A stretch of DNA of 64,000 nt from Rhizodiscina lignyota (taxonomy: Eukaryota; Ascomycota; Dothideomycetes; Aulographales; Rhizodiscinaceae). Below are positions 22,439 to 33,413 of this stretch, piece after piece. A program made the position numbers and the translations under genes. A model generated the notes under the pieces. That model was given only the letters and a program-made list of their open reading frames with translations, did not search any database and was not told the DNA's origin. Positions within the stretch are counted from its first letter, which is position 1; the number at the start of each line of letters is the position of its first letter. The stretch is from contig ML978121.1 of NCBI GenBank assembly GCA_010015805.1, positions 2,542,001 through 2,606,000 of the forward strand, read 5' to 3'.

Positions 22439-24406
22439 CTACTTCTCTTGATACACCTTAAACGCATTGACATACTCAAAGAAGCTCGCCTTATAATACC
22501 TCTCCTGCGTCGTCAGGTTCACATACTGCATGCCAAACTTGACCGTGTATCCCTGGGCCCACTCCAGGTTATCCACAAGACTCCATGCCAAGCATCCCAC
22601 CACATTGGTCCCCTCCGCAATCGCCATCAGGATCGCTCGCATGTAGTCGTGATAGTACTGCGAGCGGACAAAGTCGAACTGGATGTCCGCACGGATGGTC
22701 TTGAGCGCCTCGAACGGCTCGGAGAAGCCGAATTCGCTGACGACTATACCGCCTTTCGGCTTCCACTTCTGTTGGATATAGCGCAGGAATTGGGGGACCC
22801 AGTCGGTTGCCTAGTCACACATTAGCACGCGATCTGGTAGTTTCTTGGGGTTTGACGACTTGCCTTATGCAGCCAGGGACTACCAGGGTCCGCGGCATAC
22901 CCGACGTTCCATCCTCCGTCTACGGCGGGATATGTATATGTCGTGTTCGCGCAACTCGGATATAGTGGGTTCGATGAATTGGAGATACACGACTCGAGTC
23001 CGTCGTCCGGAGCCATATAGAATTGGGATGTATACGCATCGTGTGCGAAGTGGTCTGCGGTTCCCTTGATCATTCGCTTCTGCTCGTCCGTGAATTTGAG
23101 TCCCAAGCTTGAAACGTGCTCCTTCACAGTGGCCGGGTAATCGCCAGTGAGGTAGATCGGATCGGCAAACCAGCCCTCGTTGAAGTCCCAGGCCCTCTGT
23201 ACGGCTTCTGCGTCTGCGGAAGAGTTTGTGAGAGGGATCTTGTAGCCGCCGTTATTCTTGAATGCGACAGTTCCTTTGACACCGAGCGATTTGGCAAGGT
23301 GATAGGCGCGTGCATGCGCGAGCAGGACGTGGTGTCCGCAGTAGAATTGTTGATCCTTTGGTGCAATTGAAGTTGACTTCCAGTAGCCAACTGGGTAGGG
23401 ATACTCTTGGCAGAACACGATGGGCTCGTTCACTGTATACCACTTCTGCACCTTCTGACCCCAGCGCTTGAAGGCAACTTCTGCGTACGCGACGAAGTCA
23501 TCCACGATCTGTTCGTCGAGCCAGCCGTTGTATTTGTTCATAAGGCCGAGAGGCAAATCCCAGTGGTAAAGTGTCAATGCTGGCTCCACTCCAGCGTCAT
23601 AACAGGATTGGATTACGTCGTCGTAATGTCGCAGGGCTTGCTCGTTGACTTGGCCGGAGCCAAAGGGAAAGACTCGGGACCAAGAGATGGAGAAGGAATA
23701 TACCTTCACACCCAGGGCTGCGATACGGGCAATATCTGGCACGAGTTAGCTGAGAGCTATGAACAGGGCTGATTTATATGACCTTGTTTGTAAAGATAGT
23801 ATTGGTTATCAGCAATGTCTCCAGTCTCATTCAGCGAGACATAGTTGGTTGCTCTATGGGTAAGCACATCCTGAGACCATGAGCATTCGAGCCTCATTCT
23901 CAAAGACCTGGGAGACCTACCCATATGCTCGGGCCACGGCCCTCATCTTTCACTGCTCCCTCAACTTGATAGGCTGCGCTTGAAACGCCCCACCAGAAGT
24001 CCTTTGGAAACTTCCAGCTCTCATTCTTGCTCATGGCTGGTATCTCTTGGCCAGTTGGAAATGCTGGGTAATGGAGCGTAGGAGGCGGGATCAGCTCGCT
24101 CGAGGCAACTGGTGTGGGACTGACGGTGGTATTGACAGCAGCCACTGAGACGGGACCGACCATTTCATTCCAGTAGTCTGAAAAGTCAGCGGTCTTTGCA
24201 CTAATGATTGAGATGAATTGGCAAGCTTGACAATATTAAGAGTTGAAGTGAACTGAGGGTTCAATTGTTCATATGAATACAGTGGGTAACGAACCATCTA
24301 GAGAAATTTCAGCAGTGATTTTGAATGAGGATGCAGAGCTTGTGGCAGTCTGAGCTCCCGCCAGAGCAGCGGAGAGCACCACTACGAAATACGTGACAGC
24401 AATCAT
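22439..24406 (-). CDS. Secreted GH1 beta-glucosidase-like enzyme
   Basis: Five exons on the minus strand (24406-24295, 24177-23921, 23870-23783, 23735-22864, 22810-22439) give about 566 aa. An N-terminal signal peptide ([17 protein letters not shown]) precedes a roughly 100-residue extension, then the GH1 barrel. Landmarks are [28 protein letters not shown], the acid/base Glu in WYTVNEP, and the nucleophile Glu in IVVSEFGF. The usual ENG after the nucleophile strand is EFG here; I recall this as normal for one fungal GH1 subgroup. The closing block is [17 protein letters not shown]. The enzyme should cleave beta-glucosides outside the cell or in the wall. The intron at 22811-22863 has a GC donor (GCAAGT), the only non-GT donor I found. 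It is divergent from HSP104. Confidence 0.92.
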
Positions 24407-25495
24407 GGTGAAAGATGAGATCGTACAGCTACCTGGAACCTCGAGGCGCCTGGCTACCATACGGTAGCACCAGAGACGTCCTCTTATACGAATGGTAACA
24501 TTTTCTTCGCTGTGAGTTACGAGTGACCTTGCGGGGTAGCACGGCGGATTTTCAGGCACAGAGGCACAATGATGTCGTCTCCACCTTCATCACCAACGCT
24601 AGTTAGCAATTACACCGACCCGAACGAATGATGGCGGCTAAAGCCGTCCTGTGGCTGTCTGTATGCCGTGCCATGGCAGGAAGGAGGTATGGAATCATCC
24701 AATTCTTGACCAAGGTACTCCTGTACCTCTGGCGGGGAGCGGACTTGGCGGATGTAGCTTTGATGGATCCTGTCTGTTCTAAGGTGTAATAGGCAATTAA
24801 CCGGAGGTTTCGCGGCACGTGAACAATCATGTTGTACGGAGCATGTACCGAGATTTTGAGCATACGATGTTGTGAGGTGAACTGAGGCGGCGACTTGCGT
24901 TCTCCCAGGGCCACGAATTTCCAAGATTTCTTTCTTCAAGAATTTCCAAACACTGTCGTCGAAGGAAGTCCTTCCCGTGATCCATGCTGGCTAATGCAGC
25001 GGGGTTGAAAGGCGCTATCTCGGAGTGGCATCTCGAACCCCTCTGTGCCCTTGAGGAGACCTAGGAAGATGGACCTCGACCATGGGCATATGCGTCTCCC
25101 AAATCCATGTCCTCCAAGGCAGTTGAATTCTTCACCTGAATCAAACAATGAAGTCAACGCCGAGTTTCTTCTCAACCTACTCCGTAATGGAATTCCCCCA
25201 CGGGGAGGAGAATATTTATGGGCTAACCATATTGGGATAAATGCTAGCCTATATAGGAATAGCATGTTACTTGTGACGTAGCTTCTGGAAGCTTCGTGCG
25301 AGAGCTGGCTCACTCCACCAAATCCCATGGCGTGCTGGCGCCAGCACGATTCTTCAGGACACCCGCAAGTTCCGCCTTCTATTGCAGTATTTATTCTCGT
25401 GTGCCCTCCATTTTCTTTGTTCCTCACGCCAAATCTACTATCACACCTAAACTTACATTTCCAGACCTGAATTGGTCAATTTCCCCACCCACAAA
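24407..25495. promoter_or_regulatory. Divergent promoter region, GH1 / HSP104
   Basis: About 1.1 kb between two start codons. It contains a perfect three-unit heat-shock element at 25283-25295 (listed separately) and an imperfect cluster of TTC/GAA units near 24930-24948 (TTCTTCAAGAATTTCC). The 5' flank of HSP104 is C/T-rich. Confidence 0.6.
25283..25295 (+). promoter_or_regulatory. Heat-shock element TTCnnGAAnnTTC
   Basis: The sequence TTCTGGAAGCTTC has three perfectly spaced inverted nTTCn/nGAAn units, the binding site of trimeric Hsf1. It lies about 200 bp upstream of the HSP104 start codon. Hsf1 control is inferred from motif and position. Confidence 0.75.
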
Positions 25496-28291
25496 ATGAC
25501 TTCAGGAATGCAGTTTACGGACCGGGCTGCGAGCGCCCTTTCAGACGCCCAGGAGCTCGCTGTCCAATATGCTCATTCTCAGATAACGCCAGTACATCTC
25601 GCAGTCTCCTTACTCGATCCACCTCCAGACCTTTCGAAGGACCAGCAAACAACCACACACGATTCCCATGCGGCAAGTTCAGCACCACTCTTCAAGCAGG
25701 TAGTTGAACGAGCCCATGGCGACCCCCAAGCCCTCGACAGAGCATTGAAGAAAGCATTGGTACGGCTACCCGCTCAGGACCCTCCTCCAGAGTCGGTTAG
25801 TGCAGCACCGAGTTTTCTCAAAGTCCTTCGAAACGCGAACGACCTCTCAAAGACACAAAAAGATAGCTATATCGCCGTCGACCACCTTATACAATCGGTT
25901 GTACAAGATCCGACGATAAAGCAAGCTCTGGCAGAGTCGAATGTGCCTAAAACCAATCTCATCGACAATGCGATCCAGCAAATTCGAGGGACAAGGCGGG
26001 TGGACTCGAAGACTGCAGATGCAGAAGGCGAGAACGAGAACCTCAAGAAATTCACAATTGATATGACCGCCATGGCAAGAGAAGGAAAGATTGATCCTGT
26101 CATTGGTCGAGAAGAGGAGATCAGGCGAGTCATTCGTATCCTTTCGAGGCGGACGAAGAACAACCCAGTACTCATTGGCGAGCCAGGTGTGGGTAAAACT
26201 ACAGTTGTGGAAGGTCTCGCGTTGCGAATCGTCAACGCAGATGTCCCAGCGAACCTGGCAGCTTGCAAACTTCTGTCCCTCGACGTTGGCTCTCTTGTTG
26301 CAGGCAGCAAGTACCGAGGCGAGTTTGAAGAGAGGATGAAGGGTGTACTGAAGGAGATTGAAGAGTCGAAAGAAATGATCGTACTCTTCGTGGACGAGAT
26401 TCACCTCCTCATGGGTGCAGGTTCCAGCGGCGAAGGTGGCATGGACGCTGCGAACCTTCTTAAGCCTATGCTGGCGCGTGGGCAGCTGCACTGTATCGGT
26501 GCTACCACCCTCGGTGAATACAGGAAATACATCGAGAAAGACCAAGCTTTCGAACGTCGTTTCCAGCAAGTTTTGGTCAAAGAGCCATCGATCCCAGAAA
26601 CAATCTCCATCCTCCGTGGTCTCAAGGAAAAATACGAAACTCACCACGGTGTCACCATTCTCGACGGCGCTATCGTTTCTGCAGCTACTCTCGCAGCACG
26701 ATACCTCACTCAACGCCGCCTTCCCGACTCTGCAGTCGATCTCATCGATGAGGCAGCTGCCGCAGTGCGCGTAACGCGTGAGTCTCAACCAGAGGCTTTA
26801 GACAATCTCGAGCGCAAACTTCGACAACTCCAAATCGAAATTCACGCTCTTGAGCGCGAGAAAGATGAAGCTGCTAAGACACGTCTCCGAGAGGCAAAGG
26901 CGGAAGCTGCCAATATCGAAGAAGAGCTCAAGCCATTGCGAGAGAAGTATGAGAGCGAGAAGGAGAGAAGCAAAGAGATTCAAGAGGCCAAGATCAAACT
27001 TGACCAGCTCAAGACAAAACTCGCGGAGGCTGACCGTGTCCGAGACTTCCAAACGGCGTCCGACCTTCAGTACTATGCTATTCCCGGAGTCGAAGAGAGG
27101 ATTGCCAACCTCGAGGCCGAGAAGCGACGAGCAGATGCAGAGATTTACAACATGCGTGGTGATTCCTCCGCCGAACCGCTCATCACCGATGCGGTCGGCC
27201 CAGATCAAATCAACGAGATTGTTGCTCGCTGGACTGGCATCCCTGTAACGAGACTGAAGACCACCGAGAAAGACAAACTGCTCCATATGGAGAAGCACCT
27301 GTCAGAGATTGTCGTCGGTCAGCGCGAGGCTGTCAACTCTGTATCAAACGCTATCCGTCTACAACGCTCCGGCCTCGCGAATCCGAACCAACCACCATCC
27401 TTCCTCTTCTGTGGTCCCTCAGGTACAGGTAAGACACTCCTGACCAAGGCGCTCGCAGAATTCCTGTTCGACGACGCGAAGGCTATGATCCGCTTCGACA
27501 TGTCAGAATACCAAGAACGACACTCTCTCAGCCGTATGATTGGTGCTCCGCCAGGCTATGTTGGCCATGACGCTGGTGGCCAGCTTACTGAAGCATTGAG
27601 GCGGAAACCATTCTCCATCCTGCTCTTCGATGAGGTGGAGAAAGCGGCAAAGGAAGTCCTGACGGTCTTGTTGCAGCTCATGGACGACGGTCGTATCACC
27701 GATGGCCAAGGTCGTGTCGTCGATGCGAAGAACTGCATCGTGGTCATGACGAGCAATCTCGGCGCAGAGTACCTAGCCAGACCCAACGCGCCGAACGGCA
27801 AGATCGACCCAACGACGAAGGAGATGGTCATGGGCGCTCTGAGAAACTACTTCCTCCCTGAATTCCTCAACCGTATCTCAAGCATCGTCATCTTCAACCG
27901 TCTCACGAAGAAAGAGATCCGCAAGATTGTCGACGTGCGCATGGCGGAGATCCAGAAGAGGCTCAGCTCAAACGGCAGAAACGTACACATCGAGATGACG
28001 AACGAGGTCAGAGATTACCTTGGCTCGGCAGGTTACTCGCCCGCTTATGGTGCTCGTCCACTGGCCCGACTCATCGAGAAAGAAGTGCTCAACCGCATGG
28101 CTGTACTCATCCTCAGAGGCAGCATTAAAGATGGTGAGACGGCAAGAGTGGTTTTGGAGAACGGTCACATCCAAGTGCTGCCGAACCACGGAGACAGCGA
28201 TATGGAGGATGATAGCGAGATGTACGATGATGATGACGCTCTGCAAGAGTTAGAAGATGGGGCTGATGGAGACATGGATCTCTATGACTAA
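25496..28291 (+). CDS. HSP104: Hsp104/ClpB disaggregase
   Basis: A single exon encodes 931 aa from the ATG at 25496 ([11 protein letters not shown]). It is a hexameric AAA+ chaperone that threads aggregated proteins through its pore with Hsp70/Hsp40. Domains in order: Clp N-domain (about 1-165); NBD1 (about 170-410) with Walker A GEPGVGKT near 228, pore loop [11 protein letters not shown] and Walker B FVDEIH; the Glu/Lys-rich M-domain coiled coil (about 415-535); NBD2 (about 560-880) with Walker A GPSGTGKT near 640, GYVGHDAGG pore loop, Walker B LFDEVEK and sensor [10 protein letters not shown]; and a strongly acidic tail ending DMDLYD. Length and order are typical of yeast Hsp104 (908 aa). 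The frame stays open 8 codons upstream, but no earlier ATG exists in it. A perfect HSE lies upstream. Confidence 0.97.
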   Translation: MTSGMQFTDRAASALSDAQELAVQYAHSQITPVHLAVSLLDPPPDLSKDQQTTTHDSHAASSAPLFKQVVERAHGDPQALDRALKKALVRLPAQDPPPESVSAAPSFLKVLRNANDLSKTQKDSYIAVDHLIQSVVQDPTIKQALAESNVPKTNLIDNAIQQIRGTRRVDSKTADAEGENENLKKFTIDMTAMAREGKIDPVIGREEEIRRVIRILSRRTKNNPVLIGEPGVGKTTVVEGLALRIVNADVPANLAACKLLSLDVGSLVAGSKYRGEFEERMKGVLKEIEESKEMIVLFVDEIHLLMGAGSSGEGGMDAANLLKPMLARGQLHCIGATTLGEYRKYIEKDQAFERRFQQVLVKEPSIPETISILRGLKEKYETHHGVTILDGAIVSAATLAARYLTQRRLPDSAVDLIDEAAAAVRVTRESQPEALDNLERKLRQLQIEIHALEREKDEAAKTRLREAKAEAANIEEELKPLREKYESEKERSKEIQEAKIKLDQLKTKLAEADRVRDFQTASDLQYYAIPGVEERIANLEAEKRRADAEIYNMRGDSSAEPLITDAVGPDQINEIVARWTGIPVTRLKTTEKDKLLHMEKHLSEIVVGQREAVNSVSNAIRLQRSGLANPNQPPSFLFCGPSGTGKTLLTKALAEFLFDDAKAMIRFDMSEYQERHSLSRMIGAPPGYVGHDAGGQLTEALRRKPFSILLFDEVEKAAKEVLTVLLQLMDDGRITDGQGRVVDAKNCIVVMTSNLGAEYLARPNAPNGKIDPTTKEMVMGALRNYFLPEFLNRISSIVIFNRLTKKEIRKIVDVRMAEIQKRLSSNGRNVHIEMTNEVRDYLGSAGYSPAYGARPLARLIEKEVLNRMAVLILRGSIKDGETARVVLENGHIQVLPNHGDSDMEDDSEMYDDDDALQELEDGADGDMDLYD

Positions 28292-29221
28292 GTGTTTTCA
28301 TGAGAGGCGTTTTTTCTGGATTGTTATGGATATGCGACAAGCATGGCAAGAAGAAATGAGTTATGAAAAGCATTGGCGTTTAGCATCACGGAGGGATCAG
28401 ATTGGATGCCTGAACAATGATATAACGCTTCGTAATCAGCAAAGAATAAAATTCATAATACTTCAAACTGTTTGTCTATATATTTTTGTGCAGAAAGTGA
28501 ATAATATAATTGATCGTCCGCCCTTCGTAAGTCCAACTACCATAGTGACAATCGGGAAGGTGAGATTTGGCAAACCACCACAGATGCCGCACGAAATGTG
28601 CAGTTGGACCGAGCACTTCGGCAAGGCGTAAGAATATGAAATATCTTGTCTGTAATTAGGCGTTCGTGACGCAAGCCTTGGGTTAGCATTTGTCCTTTCG
28701 AGGGGCCTGATGGAGGGCTGGGCTTGAGTACCAGAGTAACACTTAACACAACGCCACCCTCAGTACGTAGTTGATAGGCGCCCCCCAGCCAAACAATGAA
28801 GAATCACAGCTACGTTAACCAAAAAATAAAATAAAACAACGCGTATTTTCTTAAAGAAAAAATACTGTCTAGATGCTGAAAAAAGGGGAATTTGGAAAAC
28901 AAAAGTGCAAAACCTAACTGGCTCTCCGAATCGAAGACTCGGGGAGACAGTAAGGAAAACCAGACTGACTGAGTTTATTAGGAAGGGCGGGGGCCCTTTG
29001 CAGTTATGCCACTAGTTATTCAGTGTGCATGTCGGAAAACCACATTAGACCTAAAACTTAAATTCAATATAACTGTTCGAAATTTGCTGTTGCCCTTAAC
29101 ACGAATGGACCCTAACACACGGACCACACGGTTGCAATCGGCTGCTCACGCAAACAAGTTACAACAGCTAGAAGGCACACCTTTTATTTTCTTTAAGCCT
29201 GCGCATGATCTAGCTATAACT
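28292..29221. other. Convergent 3' flanks of HSP104 and the acyl-CoA ligase gene
   Basis: About 930 bp. It is A/T-rich around 28800-28870, including a near-palindrome at 28843-28865 (GTATTTTCTT ... AAAGAAAAAATAC) that could form a hairpin near a 3' end. I see no gene. Confidence 0.4.
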
Positions 29222-31073
29222 TCATACTTTGGACTTCCTTCTCTCTTCCACTTTGGCTGGTAACTGCAGTCTTAGCAACTTGCCCGTCGGTCCCTTTGGA
29301 ATCTCATCCAGATAAAATAAACCTCCCCTTAGCTTCTTGTAAGGCGCTACCCTCGAATCTACATAGTCTCTGACCTCTTCCAGGATCCCTTCTCGCGACA
29401 TACGCGTTACAGCGGATCGAAACGTAACGTAACCCACAGGAATTTCGGTCGCCTGCTCCTCGTTGTACACGCCGCAAACGCCAGCATCGGTAACGAGAGG
29501 ATGCGAGAGTAGGACTTCTTCCAACTCTGCTGGCGGTACTTGGTACCCTTTGTACTTGATCAACTCTTTCTTCCGCCCTGTCAACCAGAAAAAGCCTTCC
29601 TCGTCTACAATCGCGACGTCGCCGGTGCATAACCATCCGTCCTTGAACGAGGTCGCTGTCTCGGTCGGGTTATTTTTGTAGCGCATGAACATTGTTGGAC
29701 CTTTTACGAGGACTTCACCTCGCTGGCCAGGCTCCACATCGTTATAATTATCGTCAACGACGCGCATTTCGACACCGGCGGCCGGCTTGCCCACACTACC
29801 AGTCTTGCGAGTCGAGTGGTGGGAGCGTAGCATCGTAATAGTACCTTCACTCATGCTGTCCCACTATCAGTACGATTGCATGATGTCGAAGTTGAGCACG
29901 ACATTTTAGGGCAGTGTTCAAGCTACGCACCCATAGCCATTCAGGATTGAGCAACCCTTGAGCCGGACCTGTAACTTCTCTGCCACCTCAATAGGCAGCG
30001 ACGCACCAGAGCAGTACATCGTTTGCACACTCGTCAAGTCGAGTTTGGACACCTTTGCGTCTTTTGCTAATCGAATCGCTGTTGAGGGCACGAGGCGTAT
30101 ACACGTCGCACGTATCTCCGCACAGCGTTGGAAGTACTGGACAAAGTCGAATTGCGGCATGGCAACGACATGACTCCCAAAGAAAGCTGGCATGAGCATA
30201 CCGATCACGAGGCCGTAAATATGAGCGACTATATCAGATGGTCAGCTTTGCTGTACCAGAGGGAGACGACGACGATAGCTGAATTGCGTACAAGAAGGAA
30301 AGAAGACCTCTCTCATGAAGCCGTTGTACAGAAACGGGTCTGTTGCTCGACCAGTGAGGTTATACGCGATTAAGGAGTAATGGCTGAGGAGGACACCCTT
30401 TGGTCGTCCGCTGGTTCCTGAGCTAAAGCACATCCCAGCAGGCACCTCACGATTATCACGACTGGAAAGATCGAAAGGCGACAGAGCAGGCCGCTGAGTA
30501 CTAACGATATCCTGGGGAAAGAGCTGGTAACCTTTTGAATTCGGTCTTTTGCCGTGTCCGAAGAGGATAACCTTTGGTTTCACTTTCAGCTCTGGACTGA
30601 TCGACAAAGCCGACTCGACCTTGGGCAGTAGTGCTGCGTCTGTGGCAACAACTACTGGCTCCGAGAGACTAAAGTAGTGAATGAGCTCGTGTGCGCTCGC
30701 CAATGGATTGATAGCACTACGATTGACTTGTAAGTGAGGGGCATACTCTAACGAGGATAGCTTACCTAAAGACGGCTCCAGCCCACATCACTGAGTGCGA
30801 TAGATACGCCCAGTTGACAGAGTTCGAGGCATATATGTAAACGAAATCACCCTCCTTCACACCGAGGACTTCTCTTAATCCTGCAGCTCCAAGGGCAGCC
30901 TGTTCGCGGATCCCGCCGAACGTCATTTTGTGGTCTGGCTCGTCGAAGTCGCTCCATATTGTCGTATCGGCAGTGACATCGTCCGGGTTACTCTTCAATA
31001 AAAACTGAGATACAGATTGATTGGTCGCTGCATTGGGCTCAGGATATTTCGATCTGTATATCCATTGAGGCAT
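29222..31073 (-). CDS. Acyl-CoA ligase (4-coumarate:CoA ligase-like, AMP-binding)
   Basis: Four exons on the minus strand (31073-30766, 30716-30292, 30228-29931, 29855-29222) give about 554 aa. It belongs to the adenylate-forming (ANL) superfamily, which activates a carboxylic acid with ATP and transfers it to CoA. Signatures: P-loop FSSGTSGRPKGV (about 195); the REVFFPSFAHIYG region; the A5-like NGYGMSEGT; the hinge motif TGDVAIVDEEGFFWLTGRKKELIKYKG; and the C-terminal catalytic Lys in PKGPTGKLLR. Overall it resembles fungal 4CL-like ligases for aryl or fatty acids; the substrate cannot be read from sequence. It ends in SKV, a degenerate form of peroxisomal PTS1, so peroxisomal location is possible. 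Two transcription-factor genes lie upstream on the same strand. Confidence 0.92.
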
Positions 31074-31811
31074 CTCGTAACGAATGCGAATCTTCCAGTA
31101 AAAATGAAACCGACAGGCAGGAGTCCGATGACTGCAGAGCTAATCAAAACTTATAGAAACTGATATACAAAAGTATTCAACTTCATATCTCGGCTTGAGG
31201 TCGAAGTAGTCATTAGCGCGGCATTGCGGTGGGGTAAGTTGCCGAAGCATACTTGTTCGTGTGGGGCTCCGCATCGTGGCGGGAATCGAGATCCGCAAAG
31301 GGTCAAAGCGAAGCATTTTAGGCAAAGAAAAGCCAATAGTAGTGTGCTTTGGTGATGGCTCAATGCGACTATGAGCATTGATTTATACTAGGTACGGCGG
31401 CGCTTGGCTCAAGCCACCAGTGTAACCTTGCAGACTCCGTTCGCTTCGCCAAAACTTCTCTGAAAGAGCTAAGCGAAGAATCGCCAATTGGAAGGTATCT
31501 AAGAAGATCGAGAGAATTGTTAGTATCGCAAACTGCAAGATAGGGATAACTTGTTCAGGAGAGCAGCGAAAGTGGGCATACTCCATTGGACGGACAAGGA
31601 AATCTAGTTATACTCACAGCCACTTTCTGAAGGTCAACTTCAAAACTAGCAACTAGGATTTTCTGCATTGTGCTGCCAATCAGACATGTCGTTCGTTGGT
31701 CGCTAAGCCGGGGAAGATCCGTTGTTCGAAGGCAACCAGGCACCCAGGACTAGGGCCGGCCTTTGCCATAATGCGCCACTGCTTTATATCGAAGAAATGA
31801 GGCGAGCGTGC
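31074..31811. other. Intergenic: acyl-CoA ligase promoter and bZIP 3' flank
   Basis: About 740 bp. Only short open frames without recognisable domains; no repeat or RNA seen. Confidence 0.4.
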
Positions 31812-32936
31812 TCAGCTTGGATGCCCGTCTATTATCTTAGCCAACTCGGGGAACCCTTTGCGAACTGCTTCTCCGATGCTCCAATGCTTCAGCTGTCGGA
31901 TATGCTCTTCATAGATCGGGTTTATAAAGACCTCCTTCGGTTCAGGCACTGACTGTATGACCACATGGGAGGGATCATAATTCCATGTAATATCGAAACT
32001 CGAGCTATACACAGCGGCAAAAGCGTCGAGTGTGATCTCTGGGTGGTCGACGAGATAATTGCGCGCTCTGGGCCACGGAATGCGATCTACCCACGCGGCA
32101 TGAGGAGTCGACAGCTGTTTTGGCTCTGGCCTGAGCCATACAGGCATCTGCGCCCAACTTGGTTCGTCCTGAAGCAGCTGCCAATGGAGCAGAGTTGACA
32201 TCAGAAAGTGTACTGCGACCTGCTTGGGCAAAGTCTCGATTTCTGTGTAGCTTCGCACGATATCTCCGACCACATTGCTTGTCTCATCGTCGCTCCGTAG
32301 GGACTTGTCCATAAGTGGACAGAGGTTAAGTCGATGCGGATAAATGATCGGACTTGGTGAAGCTGCTGCTTGGGGGGAGGTCGTGGTCGATGAAGGAGAG
32401 GGTGGAACTATGGTAAGGATTAGAAGAGTCTGAACATTTACAGTCTTTTCAGACTTACACTGTCCTGTTCCCGAATCATTCAGCAAATTAGCAACAGTGA
32501 TCCGTCTTTGCGAAGATACAAAGGTCTGTAGTATTTGATCGCTGAGACAGGTCGGCGAAGTATTAACTGGTAGTCTCTGCCATGGGGGTCGCGAGTTCGG
32601 CGCCTCCTCATCTCGTCCTTCTTCATGCCCAGGCTGAGCACCCAGTAAGTTGAGTCTCAACGCAGCATTTTGAACGCGAAGACTATCATTTTCGTTCTCG
32701 AGGGTGTGGACTTTGGCTGTGAGAGCGCCATTCTGCCTCGTCTCATTTTCGAGAGCGTGCGTTAGGAAGGCGACCTGCTGCGTGAGTGTCTGCAATGACC
32801 ATTTGTTCCTATCTCGCATCGCCTGCTGGGCCTTCCGGTCGCGCGCTCGCTTGCGAGCTAGGTCGGACTCGTTCATTGCCCGCGTCCCTGTGGTGGGTTT
32901 GGGAGATCCATCCTCACTGGGGCCGGAAGGGGCCAT
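31812..32936 (-). CDS. bZIP transcription factor with DUF3425 domain
   Basis: Exons 32936-32459 and 32407-31812 give about 357 aa after removal of a 51-nt intron (32408-32458, donor GTAAGT, branch CTAAT, acceptor TAG). The intron has no stop and is a multiple of three, so retention would insert 17 residues. Near the N-terminus is a basic region (ARKRARDRKAQQAMRDRN) followed by heptad-spaced leucines and coiled coil (LTQQVAFL ... LENENDSLRVQNAALRL). The C-terminal half matches DUF3425: LMSTLLHWQLL, WLRPEPKQLSTPHAAWVDRIPWP and ARNYLVDHP. This architecture is common among fungal regulators of stress and secondary metabolism. Its position between an acyl-CoA ligase and a Zn2Cys6 factor suggests a local regulator, which is inference. 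Confidence 0.88.
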   Translation of the reverse strand: MAPSGPSEDGSPKPTTGTRAMNESDLARKRARDRKAQQAMRDRNKWSLQTLTQQVAFLTHALENETRQNGALTAKVHTLENENDSLRVQNAALRLNLLGAQPGHEEGRDEEAPNSRPPWQRLPVNTSPTCLSDQILQTFVSSQRRITVANLLNDSGTGQCKSEKTVNVQTLLILTIVPPSPSSTTTSPQAAASPSPIIYPHRLNLCPLMDKSLRSDDETSNVVGDIVRSYTEIETLPKQVAVHFLMSTLLHWQLLQDEPSWAQMPVWLRPEPKQLSTPHAAWVDRIPWPRARNYLVDHPEITLDAFAAVYSSSFDITWNYDPSHVVIQSVPEPKEVFINPIYEEHIRQLKHWSIGEAVRKGFPELAKIIDGHPS

Positions 32937-33413
32937 TGCGAGCTCGAAGACATCAGTCTGCCGTCTCCAAGTTCAAGTTTTGCTACTGATTCAGGTAGAT
33001 ACCACCGAAATCGTGGGTAAGGCCATCGGATGGGAATAAGCATGCGTGATTGACTGGAAGAGGGTAGCCGGACGTCAGGATACGCTAACCCCCGGATTCC
33101 AAGTCCGCAAGTCTGGGGAAGATGCATGGGGCATATGATTGGACGAGATCACCACCTGAAGATAATAACAAAAATTTGTTAAAGGGAGTCAGAGACAGAT
33201 AGTCTACCAAGGTGCTTCAATTCTGAGAGTATGCCGAGTAACATCGAGGGTGTCAAGTTATAGTAACCAGCTTTATGAGTCTCTTGTCAATGTGATTACA
33301 GTACGTTAACTTGTTATACAGTTTATCGATTCGGAATTGAGTTGTCACATCGCAGAGATTGCTAAATTACAAATTGTGCACGGTATACTCTTGACTCCAA
33401 AGTATCTCCATTG
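32937..33413. other. Intergenic: bZIP promoter and Zn2Cys6 factor 3' flank
   Basis: About 480 bp. Nothing recognisable. Confidence 0.4.

Noticed and set aside
24930-24948. Second heat-shock element upstream of HSP104
   Set aside because: TTC and GAA units are present but the spacing is imperfect; only the 25283 site is an exact match.
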